64,000 nt of DNA from Nocardioides ungokensis (lineage in GTDB: Bacteria > Actinomycetota > Actinomycetes > Propionibacteriales > Nocardioidaceae). The stretch is from positions 4,163,001-4,227,000 of the forward strand of contig NZ_CP059164.1 in assembly GCF_013466985.1 (NCBI RefSeq), given 5' to 3'. Shown piece after piece: positions 41,456-50,492 of the stretch. The notes under the pieces were generated by a model. That model made no database searches, had not been told where the DNA came from, and saw only the letters and a list, made by a program, of their open reading frames with translations. Positions within the stretch are counted from its first letter, which is position 1, and every line of letters starts with the position of its first letter. The translations under genes were made by a program, and so were the position numbers.

Positions 41456-44400
41456 GTGGACTGGGACGCCGCACTGCACCGAGCCCTCGTCGAGGCGAGC
41501 ACCGACGGCCTCTGGGTCTTCGACGAGACGGGGACGACCCTGTGGGCCAACGCCCGGATGGCGGACCTGCTCGGGGTGGACCCCGACCGGATGCCCGGCT
41601 TCCGGGTCGAGGACGCCCTGGACGAGGAGGGTCGCGGTCAGCTCGCGGACCACCTCGCCGAGCTGTCCGCCGTCGACGTGAGCGTGGAGGACGTCGAGTC
41701 CATGCTGGTCCGCGCCGACGGCACCGAGATCTGGGTCCTCGTCAGCTGGAGCGCGATCCGCGACGACGACGGGAAGCGGGTCGGCTGGCTGCACCGCGTC
41801 AGCGAGTACACCGAGCGCAAGACGCTGCTCGCGGAGCTCCAGGACCGCGAGCAGCAGCTCGCGACGGCCCAGTCGATCGCCCACATCGGCAGCTGGGCAT
41901 GGGACATCCCCACCGACGTCGTCACCTGGTCCGACGAGCTCTACCGCATCTACGACCTCGACCCGCAGGAGCACGACGCGACGTACGAGGGCTTCCTCGA
42001 CCAGCTCCACCCCGACGACCGCGAGCGGGTGCGCGGGGCCGTCGAGTCGGCGTTCGTCGACGCCGACGAGTTCGAGTTCGAGAGCCGGATCCTGCGCCGC
42101 AGCGGTGAGGTGCGGTGGATCCGCGGCCTCGGGCGCGTCGTGCGCGCCCCGGACGGGGCGCCCGTCTCGATGGGGGGCACCGCCCAGGACATCACCGACC
42201 TCAAGCGCGCCGACGAGATCGCCGCCGAGGCCACCCGCCGTCTCGAGCTGCTCCAGGAGATGGCGATGGCCGCCAACCAGGCCAGCAGCCTGGTCGACGC
42301 CATCGAGGACATGGCGGCCGGGCTGCCGCTCTTCACGTCCTGGGCGGCGGTCGGCGTCTACCGGGTCTCCGACGACGACACCCTGGTCCGCTCGCCGCTC
42401 CAGCCCTGCGGACTGCCCTGGGAGCTCGACCCCGACCCCGATCTGGCCGATCGCGCCCGCCGCTCGCAGCGCGTGGAGCTCGGAACGCCCGGCTCGCACG
42501 CCGAGACCCACAGCCTGGTGGCGATCCCGGTGCTGCTGGCCGGCGAGGTCACCGCCGTGATCGAGGTGCTGGCCGACGAGGTGCCCCCGGACGAGAACTC
42601 CCGGTTCCTGATCGGCCAGATCGCGGGGCAGCTCAGCCTGGTCGCCGAGCGCGAGCGCACCGCCCACGAGCTCGGCCGGGCCCGGGACGAGGCGATGGAG
42701 GCCTCGCGCCTGAAGTCGGAGTTCCTCGCGACCATGAGCCACGAGATCCGCACCCCCATGAACGGCGTGATCGGGCTCAACGAGCTCCTCCTGCGCACCG
42801 AGCTCGACGACCACCAGCGCCGCCTCGCCGAGGGCCTGCAGAGCGCCGGCCTCACCCTGCTCGGGATCATCAACGACATCCTCGACCTGTCCAAGATCGA
42901 GTCCGGCAAGCTCGAGCTCGAGGACGAGGACTTCGACGTCCGCCACGTCTTCGAGCAGACCGCGGCCGTCCTCAGCGGTCCCGCGCACGCCAAGGGGCTG
43001 GAGCTGGTCGTGGCCTGCCAGCCCGAGGTGCCGCCGTACCTGCGCGGCGACGCGATCCGGTTCGGCCAGGTGCTGACCAACCTCGGCTCCAACGCCGTGA
43101 AGTTCACCGACAGCGGCGAGGTGGTCATCTCCGCGCGTGTCGAGCGGGAGGACGCCGAGACGGTCACGCTGCGCGTCGACGTCGTCGACACCGGGGTGGG
43201 CATCGCGCCCGCGGCCCGGGCCACGCTGTTCGACGCCTTCACCCAGGCCGACCCCTCGACCACCCGGCGGCACGGTGGCACCGGCCTGGGGCTGGCCATC
43301 TCCCGCCAGCTCGTCGACGCGCTCGGCGGGCAGATAGAGGTCAGCAGCGAGCTGGGCCGCGGCAGCACCTTCTCGTTCACCGCCGAGCTGGCGCGGGCCC
43401 GCAGCGAGGTCGTCCCCAGCTCCCCGACCCCCCGCGGACTCCGGGGCAAGCGGGTGCTCGTGGTCGACGACAACGAGACCAACCGCTTCATCCTCACCGA
43501 GCAGCTCGCGGCCTGGGAGGCCGAGGCGGTCGCCGTCGCCTCGGCGGAGGAGGCGCTGACCGCGCTCCGGGAGGCGTCGCGGGCGCACCGCCCCGTCGAC
43601 ATCGCGCTGCTCGACCTGGTCATGCCCGGCACCGACGGGCTGGCGCTGGCCGGCAACATCAGCGCCGACCCGGACCTGGGCCGGCCGCTCCTGCTGCTGC
43701 TCTCCTCCGACCAGGGCGTCAGCCCGCAGGCCGTCCGGGAGGCCGGTCTGCACGCCTCGCTCGACAAGCCCGTGCGCCACTCCGAGCTGTACGACGCGCT
43801 GGTCGGCGTCGCCTTCTCCGGGGACCGCCCTTCCGGGCACGTGGGGCGGGCACCCGGCGCGTCGCTCGACCTGCACGTGCTGGTCGTCGAGGACAACCAG
43901 GTCAACCAGATGGTGGCGACCGGGCTCCTGGAGACCCTCGGCTGCGAGGTCGAGGTCGTCACCGACGGGGCCGAGGCCGTCCAGCGGCTCGCCGACGAGC
44001 ACGACTTCGACGTGGTCCTGATGGACTGCCGGATGCCCCGGCTCGACGGCTTCGACGCCACCCGCGCCATCCGCGCCCAGGAGCCCGAGGGCCGGCGCGT
44101 TCCGATCATCGCCATGACCGCCTCCGCCCTCGAGGGCGAACGCGAGCGCTGCCTGGCCGCCGGCATGGACGACTTCCTGAGCAAGCCGGTCAACGCGAAC
44201 GACCTCGAGCGGGTCGTCCGTCGCTGGACCGGCGCTCGCCACGCGGAACCGGAGGATGCCATGACCGAGCCCCAAGCCGCCCCCGACGCCGCACCCGAGC
44301 CCGACGTCCCGGCTCCCGCCGCGCTCGACCTGGACCGGGCGCGGATGCTCCACGAGCTGAAGAAGGACGGCATCAGCTTCTTCGAGCGCACTGCGGCCTC

Positions 44401-44668
44401 CTTCATGTCGCGCGTCGACGACCAGGTGCTCGCGATCCGGGGCGCCGTCGCCGCCGGGGACGCGAGCGCGCTCCAGCAGTCCGCCCACCAGCTCAAGGGC
44501 AGCGCCCTCAACCTCGGACTGCCCCTCGTCGGCGCCACCGCCGCCCGGCTCGAGGCGCTCGGGGACGCCGGCACGACCGCCGGCGCCGAGGACCTGCTCG
44601 CCGAGCTCGTCCGTGAGGTCGACCGCGCGGTCGCGGCCCTGCAGGAGGCCACCGCCGGGTCGCTGTGA
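41456..44668 (+). CDS. Hybrid histidine kinase with two REC domains and Hpt
   Basis: A 1070-residue phosphorelay protein. PAS (1-115), PAS/PAC (130-255), GAF-like (265-400), HisKA with H in FLATMSHEIRTPMNGVIGL (~428), HATPase (GTGLGLAISRQLVDALGG, ~535-650), degenerate first REC (VLVVDDNETNRFIL; LLDLVMPGTDG), a second REC (VLVVEDNQVNQMVAT; LMDCRMPRLDG; DFLSKPV) and a C-terminal Hpt (SAHQLKGSALNLGL, ~1000). GTG 41456 was chosen because AGGAGG ends eight bases upstream; GTG 41447 and 41453 are in frame. No membrane segment is obvious, so it seems to be cytoplasmic. Confidence 0.92.
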   Translation: MDWDAALHRALVEASTDGLWVFDETGTTLWANARMADLLGVDPDRMPGFRVEDALDEEGRGQLADHLAELSAVDVSVEDVESMLVRADGTEIWVLVSWSAIRDDDGKRVGWLHRVSEYTERKTLLAELQDREQQLATAQSIAHIGSWAWDIPTDVVTWSDELYRIYDLDPQEHDATYEGFLDQLHPDDRERVRGAVESAFVDADEFEFESRILRRSGEVRWIRGLGRVVRAPDGAPVSMGGTAQDITDLKRADEIAAEATRRLELLQEMAMAANQASSLVDAIEDMAAGLPLFTSWAAVGVYRVSDDDTLVRSPLQPCGLPWELDPDPDLADRARRSQRVELGTPGSHAETHSLVAIPVLLAGEVTAVIEVLADEVPPDENSRFLIGQIAGQLSLVAERERTAHELGRARDEAMEASRLKSEFLATMSHEIRTPMNGVIGLNELLLRTELDDHQRRLAEGLQSAGLTLLGIINDILDLSKIESGKLELEDEDFDVRHVFEQTAAVLSGPAHAKGLELVVACQPEVPPYLRGDAIRFGQVLTNLGSNAVKFTDSGEVVISARVEREDAETVTLRVDVVDTGVGIAPAARATLFDAFTQADPSTTRRHGGTGLGLAISRQLVDALGGQIEVSSELGRGSTFSFTAELARARSEVVPSSPTPRGLRGKRVLVVDDNETNRFILTEQLAAWEAEAVAVASAEEALTALREASRAHRPVDIALLDLVMPGTDGLALAGNISADPDLGRPLLLLLSSDQGVSPQAVREAGLHASLDKPVRHSELYDALVGVAFSGDRPSGHVGRAPGASLDLHVLVVEDNQVNQMVATGLLETLGCEVEVVTDGAEAVQRLADEHDFDVVLMDCRMPRLDGFDATRAIRAQEPEGRRVPIIAMTASALEGERERCLAAGMDDFLSKPVNANDLERVVRRWTGARHAEPEDAMTEPQAAPDAAPEPDVPAPAALDLDRARMLHELKKDGISFFERTAASFMSRVDDQVLAIRGAVAAGDASALQQSAHQLKGSALNLGLPLVGATAARLEALGDAGTTAGAEDLLAELVREVDRAVAALQEATAGSL

Positions 44669-44692
44669 CGGAGCGGCTGGGAGACTGACCGC

Positions 44693-46090
44693 GTGCTGCC
44701 GCGCCTCGAGGTTGTCGCCCGCCGTCGCCCGGTGGACCTCGTCTCGCCCGGTTCGCTGCTCGTGGAGCACCCGCTCGCGGCCGACTGGTCCGAGCCCACG
44801 CCGCACCCCGCGCCGTACGCCGCAGCGGTGGCCTCGCTCGAGCGGCCCCGAAGCGGCCGGCTCGTGCTCGAGCTGCTCGGCCCCGGCGCGCGGCTCTCGG
44901 GGTGGTACGACGTCGCCAGCGGCGCCGTCGGCCTCGAGGTCGAGCTCGGCGGCCGGACCACCAGCCATCGCAGCCGACGGCACGGCCGGGTCGCCGGGCC
45001 CGCCATGTCCTTCGCCCTCACCCTGACCGGCACCCACCTCGCGGTGCTCACGCACGACGGGTCCGCCTGGACCGCGCGGGGGCGCGTCGACCTGCGCGAC
45101 CGCATCGACACCCGGGACGAGGCCTGGCTCGCGGCCCTGCGGACCTCGCAGCGCTGGGAGGGCACCGACCCGCCGCCGGCCGGCCGGGTCGTCGCCGGGG
45201 GGTTCGGCCAGCTCGGGCTGCGTGACGTGCGCCTGGTCAGCGGGCGCGACGGCGCGGCGTACCGCCTGGACGGTCGGCTGGTGCTCACCGCCACCAGTGC
45301 CGGGCCGGGGTTCTTCGACACCGCGCACACGTCGGTGTGGACCCTCGACCCCGCGACCCACGACCTCGAGCACCGCGCCGACCTCTTCTTCCGCCGGCCC
45401 GACCGCACCGGGGTCTTCGGCGACCACGCGACCCACCTGGTCCGCGACGACGGCCGGTGGCTGGTGGCGACCAGCACGTGGGGCGACTTCGACCGCTCGC
45501 GCCCGGGCGCCACCGTCGCCATCACCCGGGCCACCACGGAGGCCGACCTGCTGTCCGGGCGCCACGTGCTCGACACCCGCCCGCTGGTCGTCCCCACCGG
45601 CAGCCTGCGCTCGGTCGGGGTCTGGGACCCGCACCTGGTGCACTCCGGCGAGCGCTGGCTGGTCGGGTTCGTCAGCGCACGGAAGTTCTTCCGCTTCCAC
45701 CCGGCGCTCGCCGAGGGGCCGGACCTCGACCGCCTCGCGCTGCGGGGCGCCGCCGAGGACCGCACTTCCACCGAGGGGACGACGATCCTGCGCGTCGCCG
45801 GGGAGTGGCGGGTGCTCGCCAGTGACGGGCGCGACGGCAGGCGCGGGCAGCGCCGCGGGTTCCCCGTCTTCGACCTCGAGATGCGCCAGGTCGGGGCGCT
45901 GGACGCGGCGTACCCCACCAACATCCCGTGGCCCACGCTGGTCGAGCTCGGCGACCGGGACTGGCTGATGGTGGCGTTCGACGGGACGGCGTACGGCGGC
46001 CCGCTGCCGGGCTACGGCACCCACGGCGACGTGGTGCTGCTGAGGTCGACGCCGAGTCAGGATCGCGCGCCCGATCGGCCTACCATGTGA
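44693..46090 (+). CDS. Hypothetical beta-propeller-like protein
   Basis: A 465-residue protein without a signal peptide. Repeated strand motifs such as GFGQLGLRDVRLV, FFRRPDRTGVFGDHATHLV, GVWDPHLVHSGERWLVGFVS and NIPWPTLVELGDRDWLMVAF look like blades of a five-bladed propeller of the GH43/GH32 type, although catalytic acids cannot be assigned. It might bind or cleave a glycan, or be a structural homologue. The GTG start is 25 bases after the kinase stop, so it may be co-transcribed. Confidence 0.5.
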   Translation: MLPRLEVVARRRPVDLVSPGSLLVEHPLAADWSEPTPHPAPYAAAVASLERPRSGRLVLELLGPGARLSGWYDVASGAVGLEVELGGRTTSHRSRRHGRVAGPAMSFALTLTGTHLAVLTHDGSAWTARGRVDLRDRIDTRDEAWLAALRTSQRWEGTDPPPAGRVVAGGFGQLGLRDVRLVSGRDGAAYRLDGRLVLTATSAGPGFFDTAHTSVWTLDPATHDLEHRADLFFRRPDRTGVFGDHATHLVRDDGRWLVATSTWGDFDRSRPGATVAITRATTEADLLSGRHVLDTRPLVVPTGSLRSVGVWDPHLVHSGERWLVGFVSARKFFRFHPALAEGPDLDRLALRGAAEDRTSTEGTTILRVAGEWRVLASDGRDGRRGQRRGFPVFDLEMRQVGALDAAYPTNIPWPTLVELGDRDWLMVAFDGTAYGGPLPGYGTHGDVVLLRSTPSQDRAPDRPTM

Positions 46091-46172
46091 TCACGGACAC
46101 GCGCCACCCCTGCGGTCCTTGCCAGCAGTGCCACCCATCCCGTGGCCGACACACAGAAAGTGGGCACCACCC

Positions 46173-47257
46173 ATGTCTGCACCCCAGGACGCCGACGTGT
46201 TCGAGCTCGGCGCCGAGCACGAGCAGGTCGTCTTCGCCAACGATCCCGCCACCGGCCTGAAGGCGATCGTCGCCATCCACTCCACGGCCCTCGGCCCGGC
46301 CCTCGGCGGCACCCGCTTCTACCCCTACGCCTCCACTGCCGACGCGGTGCGGGACGTCCTGAACCTCTCGCGCGCATGTCCTACAAGGCCGCGCTCGCCG
46401 GGCTCGACCTCGGCGGCGGCAAGGCGGTCATCATCGGCGACCCGTCGACGCTGAAGTCCGAGCCGCTGCTGCGCGCCTACGGCCGCTTCGTGCAGTCGCT
46501 GAACGGGCGCTACTACACCGCCTGCGACGTCGGCACGTTCTCGGAGGACATGGACGACATCGCGCGCGAGTGCGACTACGTCACCGGCCGCACCGTCGCC
46601 CACGGTGGCGCGGGCGACAGCTCGGTGCTCACGGCGTACGGCGTCTTCCAGGGCATGCGCGCGGCTGCCGAGGTCGTCTGGGGCACCGACTCGCTGGCCG
46701 GGCGCACCGTCGGCGTCGCCGGGGTCGGCAAGGTCGGCCGCCACCTCGTGCGGCACCTGATCGAGGACGGCGCGTCGGTGACCGTGACCGACGTGCACCA
46801 GCCGTCGGTGGACCGGATCCGGGACGAGTTCGCGCAGGTCTCCGCCGTCGACTCGACCGAGGCCCTCGTCGCCTCGCAGCTCGACGTGTACGCGCCGTGC
46901 GCGCTCGGTGGTGCGCTGACCGACGAGGTCGTCGACGTGCTGTCGGCGAAGGTCGTCTGCGGCGCCGCGAACAACCAGCTGGCCCACCCGGGCATCGAGA
47001 AGGCGCTCGAGGACCGCGGGATCCTCTACGCCCCCGACTACTGCGTGAACTCCGGCGGCCTGATCCAGGTCGCCGACGAGCTCGAGGGCTTCTCCTTCGA
47101 GCGCGCCCAGCAGCGCGCCGCCGGGATCTTCGACACCACGCGTCGGGTGTTCGAGCTCGCCGCCTCCGACGGGGTCGCCCCCGCCATCGCCGCCGACCGC
47201 CTCGCCGAGCGCCGCATGCGCGACGTGGGTCGGCTGCGCGGCATCTGGCTGGGCTGA
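46173..47257 (+). CDS. Leucine/valine dehydrogenase family, one apparent frameshift
   Basis: An NAD-dependent Leu/Glu/Phe/Val dehydrogenase that oxidatively deaminates branched-chain amino acids. Markers are GPALGGTRFYPYAS near the N-terminus, the catalytic Lys region YKAALAGLDLGGGKAVI, and the Rossmann motif VGVAGVGKVGRHLVRHLI. The frame breaks near 46375 between LNLSRA and MSYKAALAG; one missing base restores 361 residues, the usual size. It sits near DUF3073 and purMF, the same neighbourhood as Streptomyces vdh as I recall. ATG 46173 was chosen. Confidence 0.9.
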
Positions 47258-47283
47258 GCCCCGCCGCAGGACTCCCCGGTCAG

Positions 47284-47341
47284 CCGGTGAAACTGGAGCT
47301 TGTCGGCCGCCTCAACGGCCGACAAGCGCAGGTTTCACCGG
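47284..47341. terminator. Large imperfect hairpin between convergent genes
   Basis: An imperfect 26-base inverted repeat with a six-base loop lies between the convergent dehydrogenase and DUF3073 genes. Only a few central pairs mismatch. It is probably a bidirectional terminator. Confidence 0.6.
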
Positions 47342-47409
47342 CCAGCCGGGTACTCCTGCGCGCACACAGCCGTCCCACCGGTCAGGTGGGACGGGGCCGC
47401 TGAGACCGG

Positions 47410-47601
47410 TCAGTCGCGCCGAGGTTCGGCGTAGTCCGACCAGTCGTCGTACTCGTCGTTCGACGAGTCCGGCTGGTCGTTGTTGCTGCTCTCGCCGCCA
47501 TGCAGCTCCTGCGCCAACTTCCCGAAGTCCGTCTCGTGAGTGCGGTACTTCAGGTCGCGGGCGACCTTCGTCTGCTTGGCTTTCGCTCGGCCGCGCCCCA
47601 T
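47410..47601 (-). CDS. DUF3073 domain-containing protein
   Basis: A 63-residue protein that matches DUF3073: MGRGRAKAKQTKVARDLKY at the start and an acidic C-terminus (NDEYDDWSDYAEPRRD). The family is conserved in actinobacteria next to purM/purF and has no known function. ATG 47601 was chosen although the frame is open further upstream, as the family always starts MGRGR. It reads in the same direction as purM. Confidence 0.95.
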   Translation of the reverse strand: MGRGRAKAKQTKVARDLKYRTHETDFGKLAQELHGGESSNNDQPDSSNDEYDDWSDYAEPRRD

Positions 47602-47742
47602 AGGGTCAGCCCCTCGCACGCTCGGCCGGGGCACTGTGGCTCCCGGACTGTTCTCAGAGTTCTCTCGTGGGCCCAACGCTACCGGTTGACCGGCTGTTCC
47701 CGCACACCCGGACCCCAATTCGCGGGTCGCGTGCGGCGAGAA

Positions 47743-48835
47743 TCACCAACCGGGGTGCTGCCCGGTCATCAGCACCCGGCCGCCGTGGGTGTCGTCGCGG
47801 CGGACCTCGCCGGCCACCCAGGCCGGATGCCGTGCCCGGCGAGCACCTCGATCGCGGTGTCGATGTCGTCGGGCGGGGTCAGGGCGACCATGCCGACGCC
47901 GCAGTTCAGGGTCGCCTCGAGGTCCTCCTGCGCGACGCCGCCGACGCGTCGTACGACGTCGAACACCGGCTGCGGGACCCAGGTGCCGCGCTCGATGGTC
48001 GCGCTGAGCTCGGCGGGCATCACCCGCTCCAGGTTCGCCGCGAGCCCGCCGCCGGTGATGTGCGACATCGCGTGCGTCCCGGTGCGGGCGGCCAGGTCGA
48101 GGCACGCCTTGGCGTAGATCCGGGTCGGCTCGAGGAGCTCCTCGCCCAGGGTGCGCCCGAGCTCGGGCACGTCACGGCCGAGGTCCCACTTCGCGGTGTT
48201 GAGCAGCACGTGGCGGACCAGCGAGTAGCCGTTGGAGTGCAGCCCGCTGGCCTCCATCGCCAGCACTGCGTCCCCCGGACGCACGCGGGCGGGGCCCAGC
48301 AGGTCGTCGGCCTCGACCACGCCGGTGGTCGCGCCGGCGACGTCGTACTCGTCCGGCCCGAGCAGGCCGGGGTGCTCCGCGGTCTCGCCCCGACGAGGGC
48401 GCAGCCCGCGACCACGCAGGCCTCGGCGATGCCCTTCACGATGGCGGCGATCCGCTCGGGTACGACGCGACCCGTCGCGATGTAGTCGGTCATGAACAGC
48501 GGCTCGGCACCACACACCACGAGGTCGTCGACGACCATCCCGACGAGGTCGAACCCGATCGTGTCGTGCACGTCCATCGCCTGCGCGATCGCCACCTTGG
48601 TGCCGACGCCGTCGGTCGAGGTGGCCAGCAACGGGCGGCGGTAACGCGTCAGCGCGCTGGCGTCGAAGAGCCCGGCGAAGCCGCCCAGCCCACCGATCAT
48701 CTCGGGACGCCGGGCCTTCTCGACCCACCCCTTCATCAGCTCGATGGCCTTGTCGGCGGCCTCGATCGAGACCCCGGCCTCGGCGTACGCCCCCTCCTGG
48801 GAGCCGCGGGCGGGGTCGGCGGGGGGCTGCGTCAC
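47743..48835 (-). CDS. purM: Phosphoribosylformylglycinamidine cyclo-ligase (AIR synthetase), two apparent frameshifts
   Basis: PurM closes the imidazole ring in purine synthesis (FGAM + ATP to AIR). Family motifs: GVSIEAADKAIELMKG, STDGVGTKVAIAQA, and ITGGGLAANLERVMP near the C-terminus. Frames break near 48392 (one G missing; ALVGGETAEHPG expected) and near 47822 (one base missing; AWVAGEVRR expected). With both restored the protein has 364 residues, as expected. The gene lies 40 bases downstream of purF on the same strand. As an essential gene, real double mutation is unlikely. Confidence 0.93.
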
Positions 48836-48875
48836 GGGTTCTCCTGGGCTGTGATCGTGTCTGAGCAGTCGTGGG

Positions 48876-50418
48876 TCAGGGGTTGTTCAGGACGGGGAGC
48901 GCCTTGCCCGTGCTCGGCGAGGTCAGCGAGGTCTCCAGCAGGTGCTTGCCGAGCAGGCTCTCGTCGGGGAGCTCGATCGGGTACTCCCCGTGAAGCAGGC
49001 CTGGCACAGCCGCTCGGAGGGCACCTTGGTGGACTCGATCATCCCCTCCAGGGAGATGTAGCCGAGGCTGTCGGGCCCACGCTCGCGGCGATCTCGTCGA
49101 CGTCGAGCCCGTTGGCGATCAGCTCGGCACGGGTCGCGAAGTCGATGCCGTAGAAGCACGGCCACTTCACCGGCGGGCTCGAGATCCTCACGTGCACCTC
49201 GAGCGCCCCCGCCTCGCGGAGCATGCGCACCTGCGCGCGCTGGGTGTTGCCGCGCACGATCGAGTCGTCCACGACCACGATCCGCCTGCCCCGGATCATG
49301 TGCTCGAGGGCGTTGAGCTTGAGCCGGATGCCGAGCTGGCGCAGGGTCTGGCTGGGCTGGATGAAGGTGCGGCCGACGTAGGCGTTCTTCACGAAGCCCT
49401 GGCCGAAGGGGATGCCGCTCTCCTCGGCGTACCCCGCGGCCGCGGGGGTGCCGGACTCGGGCACCGGCATGACGAGGTCGGCCTCGACCGGGAACTCGCG
49501 CGCCAGGCGCCGGCCCATCTCGACGCGGGCCTCGTGCACGCTGCGTCCGTTGATGGTGGCGTCGGGCCGGGCCAGGTAGACGTACTCGAACACGCAGCTC
49601 TTCGGCGCGGCCTCGGCGAAGCGGTGCGAGCGCAGCCCGTTCTCGTCGATGACCAGCATCTCGCCGGGCTCCACCTCGCGGACGACGCTGGCGCCGATGG
49701 TGGCCAGCGCGGCGTCCTCGCTGGCCACGACCCAGCCCCGGTCCAGGCGACCGAGCACCAGCGGCCGGATGCCCTGCGGGTCGCGCGCGGCGTACAGGGT
49801 GTCCTCGTCCATCCACACGAAGCAGAAGGCACCGCGCAGCTGGGGCAGCACCTCGAGCGCGCGCTGCTCCAGCGAGGTGTCGGGGTGGTGCGCGAGGAGC
49901 GCCGTCACCAACCCGGTGTCGTTGGTGGAGGACTCCAGCTGCCGCGAGTGCAGCTCGAGCTCGTCGCTCGGCCCGGGCAGGTCCTCGACCATCTGGGCGA
50001 GGTCGTGGGTGTTGATCAGGTTGCCGTTGTGGCCCAGCGCGATCGAGCCGTCACCGGTCGGCCGGAAGGTCGGCTGGGCGTTCTCCCAGTTGCTCGCACC
50101 GGTGGTGGAGTAGCGGGAGTGGCCGATCGCGAGGTGGCCCTTGAGCGACTCCAGCGTCGACTCGTCGAAGACCTGGCTGACCAGCCCCATGTCCTTGTAG
50201 ACGAGGATCTGGCGGCCGTTGCTGACGGCGATGCCGGCGGACTCCTGGCCACGGTGCTGGAGGGCGTACAGGCCGAAGTAGGTCAGCTTCGCGACGTCCT
50301 CGCCCGGAGCCCAGACACCGAAGACGCCACACGCGTCCTGGGGTCCCTGCTCGTGGGGGTCGAGCGCCGCCGTCAACCGGCCGTCGCCACCCTTGCGCGT
50401 GCTGCTGAGGTAGGGCAC
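48876..50418 (-). CDS. purF: Amidophosphoribosyltransferase, two apparent frameshifts
   Basis: PurF starts purine synthesis by making phosphoribosylamine from PRPP and glutamine. The N-terminal nucleophile is Cys30 (DACGVFGVWAPG) after a propeptide, with HRGQESAGIAV and GHNGNLINTHD in the glutaminase domain; the PRPP loop IVVVDDSIVRGNT is in the C-terminal half. The frame breaks near 49078 and near 48988; restored, the protein is 514 residues and ends in KALPVLNNP. It leads the purF-purM-DUF3073 unit. Confidence 0.94.
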
Positions 50419-50492
50419 GACCCGAGTCTAGGGCCGCGACCGGCGTCGTCCCACTCGCCGACTGCTCCTCGGCGGATCCCCAACCCCTGGGG

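Noticed and set aside
41231..46024. Very long open frames on the minus strand opposite the hybrid kinase and propeller genes (up to about 1600 codons), and similar ones opposite the large sensor (29160-32954)
   Set aside because: They are mirror images of real genes caused by extreme GC at third positions; their translations are low-complexity Arg/Gly/Ala/Asp strings without recognisable domains or signals.
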